Source of the DNA: Brachynemurus nebulosus
Taxonomy: Eukaryota > Arthropoda > Insecta > Neuroptera > Myrmeleontidae
Direction: 5' to 3'
NCBI GenBank assembly: GCA_035578155.1
Contig: JAPWDM010000061.1
Location: 563,001-627,000 of the forward strand
DNA: 64,000 nt
Part shown: positions 59,300-64,000 of the stretch, one piece after another
Layout of the letters: each line of letters starts with the position of its first letter
Numbering within the stretch: the stretch's first letter is position 1
Notes under the pieces: generated by a model
Database searches by the model: none
Seen by the model: the letters and a program-made list of their open reading frames with translations, nothing else
What the model was told of the DNA's origin: nothing
Translations under genes and position numbers: made by a program

Positions 59300-59945
59300 G
59301 TTATACATATTTTATAGCTATAGCCCACGGTTTCGTCTGCATAAAAATATTTGAATTATTGGTTCAATTACATACTTTTAAATTAGATATTCCGAAATTC
59401 TATACGAAATGTTATTTATAGTGATTGGGCTCACTCGATACACGACTACAGGATAGAGATGTCACTGGAAATAATTTTTTGTCCCATTCTCACCTATTCC
59501 GAAAGGGATGTGTTGGGATCAGTAGCTGATAAGGGATTAATATATAAGTATTTAGGAATAAAATGCCAAAAATAAAACGCAATGAAAAAGACCATTCCGT
59601 TCAAACGCTACAAAGAAATAAAATTTATTTTGCGATTTTAGTGATCTTTAATCACTATGACTTTACTACCTAATGGTTCATAATCACTATGACCTTACTA
59701 TCAAGTAGTTCATAATCGCTATGGCCTTACTACCCAGTAGCCCCTAATCACTATGACCCTCCTACTCAGTGGCCCACACTCACTGTGATCCTACTACTCA
59801 GTGGTCCACAATCACTATGACCTTACTACTTAGTGGTCCATAATCACTATGACCTTACTACCCATCTAGCTGTTTATTTTAAACTCTTTTTGGGTCTATA
59901 ATACTCTGTCGGACAATTCTGACCTCACGTCAACTTCTCTCATAA
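59300..59945 (+). mobile_element. Repeat family C, copy 3
   Basis: Head (TAGCCCACGGTTTCGTCTGC, ATTCCGAAATTCTATACG), middle (CACCTATTCCGAAAGGG, ATCAGTAGCTGATAAGG), a minisatellite of about 32 bp (59640-59865) and the block TTTTAAACTCTTTTTGGG. It may extend left to about 59195 (CATCGTGGCTTCGCC). Non-coding. Confidence 0.65.
59640..59865 (+). repeat. 32-bp minisatellite, about 7 copies
   Basis: Units read CACTATGACCTTACTACC then AGTGGTCCATAAT with substitutions, matching the arrays at 33160 and (reverse) 7686. Confidence 0.8.
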
Positions 59946-60790
59946 TTCAATAGTATTTGAAAATTTTCCTTGGCAACCTAATATAATAATATATTGAGAT
60001 TTCTCAAATTGGCGGAGTTTAAGAAAAATCTAATCGAGAGATCACATCGTCATTCGAAAAGTCTCAATAGCCCATGTCAAAAAGTTTTGAAATCGGTTGA
60101 ATAATTAATTATAACGTTGAAAACTTTTATGGGAGCTTATATTTCAAATTTCAAACGTAATCATGTTGTTAAGGTACTTCTATTAGTGCTAGATACTTTA
60201 AATTTTGGTATGAGTGTTAATTTTGACCTAAAAAAATTTTTTTGACTAAAATATTCCCAGTATTTGTGTCCTCTTTATTTAACTTTCTAAAAATGTAAAC
60301 GGTTGTTTGCAAATACATAAATATATACATACATATGTATGTATTTAATAAAAATAATTTTCTTTTTATTGCTCACTCCAGCAAATTATAAACTATGATT
60401 TCAGATGCAAAATTTTCTGCTCTTTCCGAATCCGGTGTTAAAAGTAGGGGTTTCTATTTTAAAAAATGACTTTGACCTTTAAAGGGCCTTGAAAGTTGAC
60501 CCAAGGCCAAAGCTACTAGTACAGTCAGATGACTTTCATTGTTCTGAATAACTTTTGTCTAAACAATTTTTTTGTATTTTTTTGCTTACTAATGGAGATA
60601 TTTGGATGAATCGATTAAAATGACTCAGCCTGTATATTGATGATTTATTATCCATTTTTCCTGTTACAGAAATAAGCTGAAATTAAATGAATACAAATAT
60701 CATATTTATACCAAGATATTATCTCAGTTACATTTAATAATTTCAATCACGAAAATTTTCATAAAAATGAAAAGAAAAAAGACTGGGATA
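59946..60790. other. Unannotated stretch
   Basis: Includes a block at 60470-60620 (TTGACCTTTAAAGGGCCTTG) with transposon-like character but no visible boundaries. No gene. Confidence 0.4.
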
Positions 60791-60792
60791 TA

Positions 60793-61509
60793 CACGGTGG
60801 TCCAGAATTATGTACCGTAATAATTGCTAGAGCTGATAGTACGTTCAAAAATAATGGTACCTTTTCATGTATGCTCTTTTCCAAAATTCAACAATTTAAG
60901 GTAGATACATCCCTGTAAAAGTGTCAAACGGAAACTATTTAACGCTATAAACGCTTTTGAATAACGGATTGATAAATAGAAGTTGTTAATACGGAAACGT
61001 ATTTTGCATTCGGAGGATAAAATTTATGTTAACACTTATTCCATCACCTATGACTAAGGGGTGGTTTTGGATGGCAGGTGTACATTATCAAGTCTTTTCT
61101 GTTCTAATTTGCAATTATTTAAACAAAATCCTTGACATTCCTCAGATAATTTCACCCAAAAATGTATATTTATTACATTTCGATAAATAATGCCGTTTTC
61201 GAGTAATTTAAACTAAAGAAGTATCTATTTCCAAAATATCCCCTAATCATAAGTGATGGAATAATTGATACTATCAATTTAATTATACTAATGTTCATAC
61301 GCTCCCCTAAAATATAAATCCAGTAATCAAAAGCGCTTAAAGATTCAAAAAAAAAGAAGTCAGTTTCGTTCCACCCCTCTACATTTTACCCCTCTGCTTT
61401 ATCTCCCTTATTATTGAGTTTTGAAAAAAAGTGTAGATGAAAAGGTACTATTAATTTGAAACATACTATCTGCTCTAGCAATTACGGTACATAATTTTGG
61501 ACCATCCTG
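60793..61509. mobile_element. mariner-like MITE, 717 bp
   Basis: Inverted repeats of about 95 bp: left begins CACGGTGGTCCAGAATTATG, right ends in CATAATTTTGGACCATCCTG. TA flanks both ends (60791-60792, 61510-61511). TA duplication plus CAGG-type ends fits mariner-derived MITEs. Interior lacks a transposase. Confidence 0.8.
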
Positions 61510-61511
61510 TA

Positions 61512-62346
61512 TATAGTTGAGTATTTCGTTGACTTTATTCATCATAATGTAACAACTGAATAGTCAAATGTACCGAGAAACAGATAGACAAAAATTATAG
61601 ATTATAAATTATAGACATTATTTATAAACACGAAAATGAATTAAAACCGGAAGATTTAATCAGCTTAATGCAAATTGATTATTATTTAAATATACATATA
61701 AAAGTGAAAAATAAAATTTTTATTGAACTATTAAATAAATGTAATGTTGAAACGCAATAATTTAAATTCATTTTATTATCCCTATTGTTTGTTACACGTC
61801 AAATACGTCGTATCTGTAGCATTCATACAGAATGTTACTTTATCCAAGGATAATTAAAATAAAATCATTGTCACGAACAAAATTATTTATTGATTTACCA
61901 TCAGTGAAAACTCTAGTGACATACATATATGTAAGAGTGCTGCAGAAGGAGTTGAATGTAAAATGACGAGAATTTTTTTTTTTTTTTTTGTCGTTAGTGA
62001 AGTTAAATAACGAGAAGTTTTTTTCAAGGTTATGTCTTTTTAGATCGTAGATTTTGATTAATGTTATTAGTTTGAAAGCTCGAACTATAATGAATCAACG
62101 CCTGGGGAATTCTGTTTACTGATAAAAAGATATTTTTTTTAATTTTCAGCAGTTTTGAATTTCTATTTATAATGTACTCATGTAGTCATTACGCGACCGA
62201 CATTTTTAGCTAAAATAGTGAAAAAGTACAGGTAGCCCCCGAAGAACACGGTAGGGGAGGCCGGGGTATGTTGACACTGTTTTTAGTTTTCGATTTTTCT
62301 AATTTTTTGTATTACAGCTATTTAGATGTTTTTATTCGAATTGTCT
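61512..62346. other. Unannotated stretch
   Basis: AT-rich with T tracts near 61975. No gene or bounded repeat. Confidence 0.4.
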
Positions 62347-62456
62347 CCGAAAAATTAGACTTATACAGTCCATACGATAAGAGCTGCGAGAGGCGAGAGT
62401 AGGGGCGCTATCCGTTTTCGGACCCGTAGAACACGACTGTGTAGAAAAAAAAGATG

Positions 62457-62530
<74 letters not shown>

Positions 62531-63135
62531 CCGCCACCTTTTTTTTAATTTGTGTAGAGCCCCCCTATGGAAGTTAAGAAATGAAATTTGGTAAATGGGG
62601 CTCATTTTCAAGGCACCTCATACTATCAAAGTGGGGTCAAATTTTGGGTAAATTTTTTTCGACCCGACCTTTAAGGGGGTGGTGGGGGGTAACAAAACAA
62701 TAAAACTTTTCCAAACCGGTTTTAAATAATGTTTCGATCAATTATCTACAACATATCCAAAATTCAGCTTCCTAGAGTGATTTGGAGGGAGTAGAGAGGT
62801 GGAAAACGATTTTCGCTCGATCTAACACGCCCCCAGCCCCCAGAATTAACGTAGAGGATTGAAATTTGGTGTGTTGATAGAGTTCATACCTAGGTTATGC
62901 TTTTTGGAGGTTTTAATATTTTACCCGCACCCCCCTCATTTTTAAGCTACAATTTCATGCTTTTTTGACGTTTTCGAAGTTTGTACCACTCACACAGGTC
63001 ACCCAAATAAACCTAGTGGGCTGAAATTTTGTATTGCGATTGAGTTAGTATCAAGGGGGTGCCTTTTGGGGGTCTCAACTTTTAACCCTTACCCTCACCA
63101 TTTTTATACCAAAAAGAACATCATTTTTCTTGTTT
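62347..63135 (+). mobile_element. Family B HINE-like element, copy 3, interrupted
   Basis: Matches copy 2 from near its start (AAATTAGACTTATACAG), with TA tract (62460-62527) and core blocks (TTAAGGGGGTGG, AATAAACCTAGTGG). It stops at 63135 in TTTTTCTTGTTT, where a family A element begins; copies 1 and 2 continue there with AACAGTTTCG. Confidence 0.7.
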
Positions 63136-63257
63136 TAGCGAATTTCCAAAACTGGAAATTCAGCTATTACAGCAGGTGTGATGACGCGACCTAAGTCCGG
63201 GACCATAAGAGAAATATGTTTTGAGGTCCCTAGAATACGAAAATGATATTCACTAAA

Positions 63258-63347
<90 letters not shown>

Positions 63348-64000
63348 GTGTTCCCACGATAACTCTCGAACGAAACGCTTAATGCACATGAAATTTGGTG
63401 TGTGTATTGGAATCTAGTTTGGCTAGCCTAAGTTCGTTAGCCAGACACGTCGGATGCCCAGAAGTAGGTTTTTCAGGCATTTTTTTGTCAACAAAATGAG
63501 TTTTTTGCCAGAATTAAGCAATTTTTCAAAATTTTCTTTACACCAATTGAAAGTAAAATGGAATATGCGTAAAAAATGTTTTTACACCGTTGCTCTAAGT
63601 TATTTTGAGAAAAGTTAGAAAATATGTTGGAAGAAATCATTTTGCATCACACTCACACTCACACTCTTTTTTTCTGTCTCATTTTTTACGAGCTAAATTC
63701 GAAAAAAAACCGCTTTATAAGTAGCGTGTCATGATTTTTTTAATCCAATTTAACGATTCGGCTATATTCTATTTCTCTGTCAGTTAAATGTTTTTGTAAT
63801 GTTCTCTATTCCATTTTTTTTTGAGAAGAAAAATCACGGCAATATTTTATATGTGATATGATCAGAATTTAGATTATGTTTACACCTTAGTAAAATTAAT
63901 AAGAGATCGCTTCAATCGCATAAAAATTACGTTAAATCATATAGTACAATAATATTTTAACGTAATTTTCTATCCGATTCACAATACAGTTATGATTAGA
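63136..64000 (+). mobile_element. Family A element, runs off the window
   Basis: Starts TAGCGAATTTCC, then GGAAATTCAGC, CTAAGTCCGGGACC, TTTTGAGGTCCC, a TA tract (63261-63343), TCGAACGAAACGCTTAATGC and ACACGTCGGATGCCC. Colinear with 45757-46590. The 3' end and the remainder of the family B host lie beyond the window. Confidence 0.8.

Overview
The window looks like gene-poor, AT-rich nuclear DNA from an animal, most likely an insect. The evidence is indirect: long (TA)n, (TAA)n and (GT)n microsatellites, many short inverted-repeat elements with TA or 8-9 bp target duplications, one transposon-borne gene split by GT-AG introns, and retrotransposons of the R4/Dong, I-like, LINE and Ty3/gypsy types. 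I found no host gene, rRNA or convincing functional tRNA, so the order of insect cannot be named. Nearly every long reading frame belongs to a mobile element or is a translation of a TA repeat.

Layout. 0.3-1.0 kb: hAT-type miniature element. 1.9 and 5.0 kb: TA-flanked hairpin MITEs. 2.2-3.6 kb: a copy of repeat family B. 7.2-8.1 kb: family C with a 32-bp minisatellite. 9-12 kb: repeat fragments and a small zinc-binding peptide remnant. 12.1-15.2 kb: a family A element containing a foldback element (9-bp target duplication) and a hAT-like element sitting in its TA tract. 18.4-23.8 kb: a nest, family A inside family A, enclosing half a gypsy element. 24.8-27.0 kb: two inverted-repeat structures. 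27.7-32.4 kb: a 4.75-kb CACGGAG-ended transposon carrying a decayed multi-exon gene on the minus strand. 32.8-34.1 kb: family C and a MITE.

34.6-45.0 kb is the most distinctive part. It is a chain of retroelements, all on the plus strand and all separated by (TAA)n or A-rich/TAA tails: a long open R4/Dong-like element, a short 3' fragment, an I-like element with RT and RNase H, two further noncoding copies of its 3' region, the short fragment again, and a Dong-like 5' end. The I-like 3' UTR contains ten consecutive stem-loops. At least one stem keeps its pairing between copies through a double substitution.

45.8-64 kb: large family A copies (one with about ten 120-bp repeats), families B and C, a LINE remnant in which ORF1 is joined to the end of ORF2, and a mariner-like MITE. 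Families A and B share one plan: start TAGC(C)GAATTT, a TA microsatellite, tandem core repeats, then an inverted copy of the start followed by a short hairpin-bearing tail. That plan matches non-autonomous Helentrons (HINE/DINE-1 type), although no Rep/helicase gene is present here.

The genes do not form a pathway. The biology is insertion: (TAA)n serves as landing site and tail for two retroelement lineages, and HINE-like elements insert into one another at T-rich sites.
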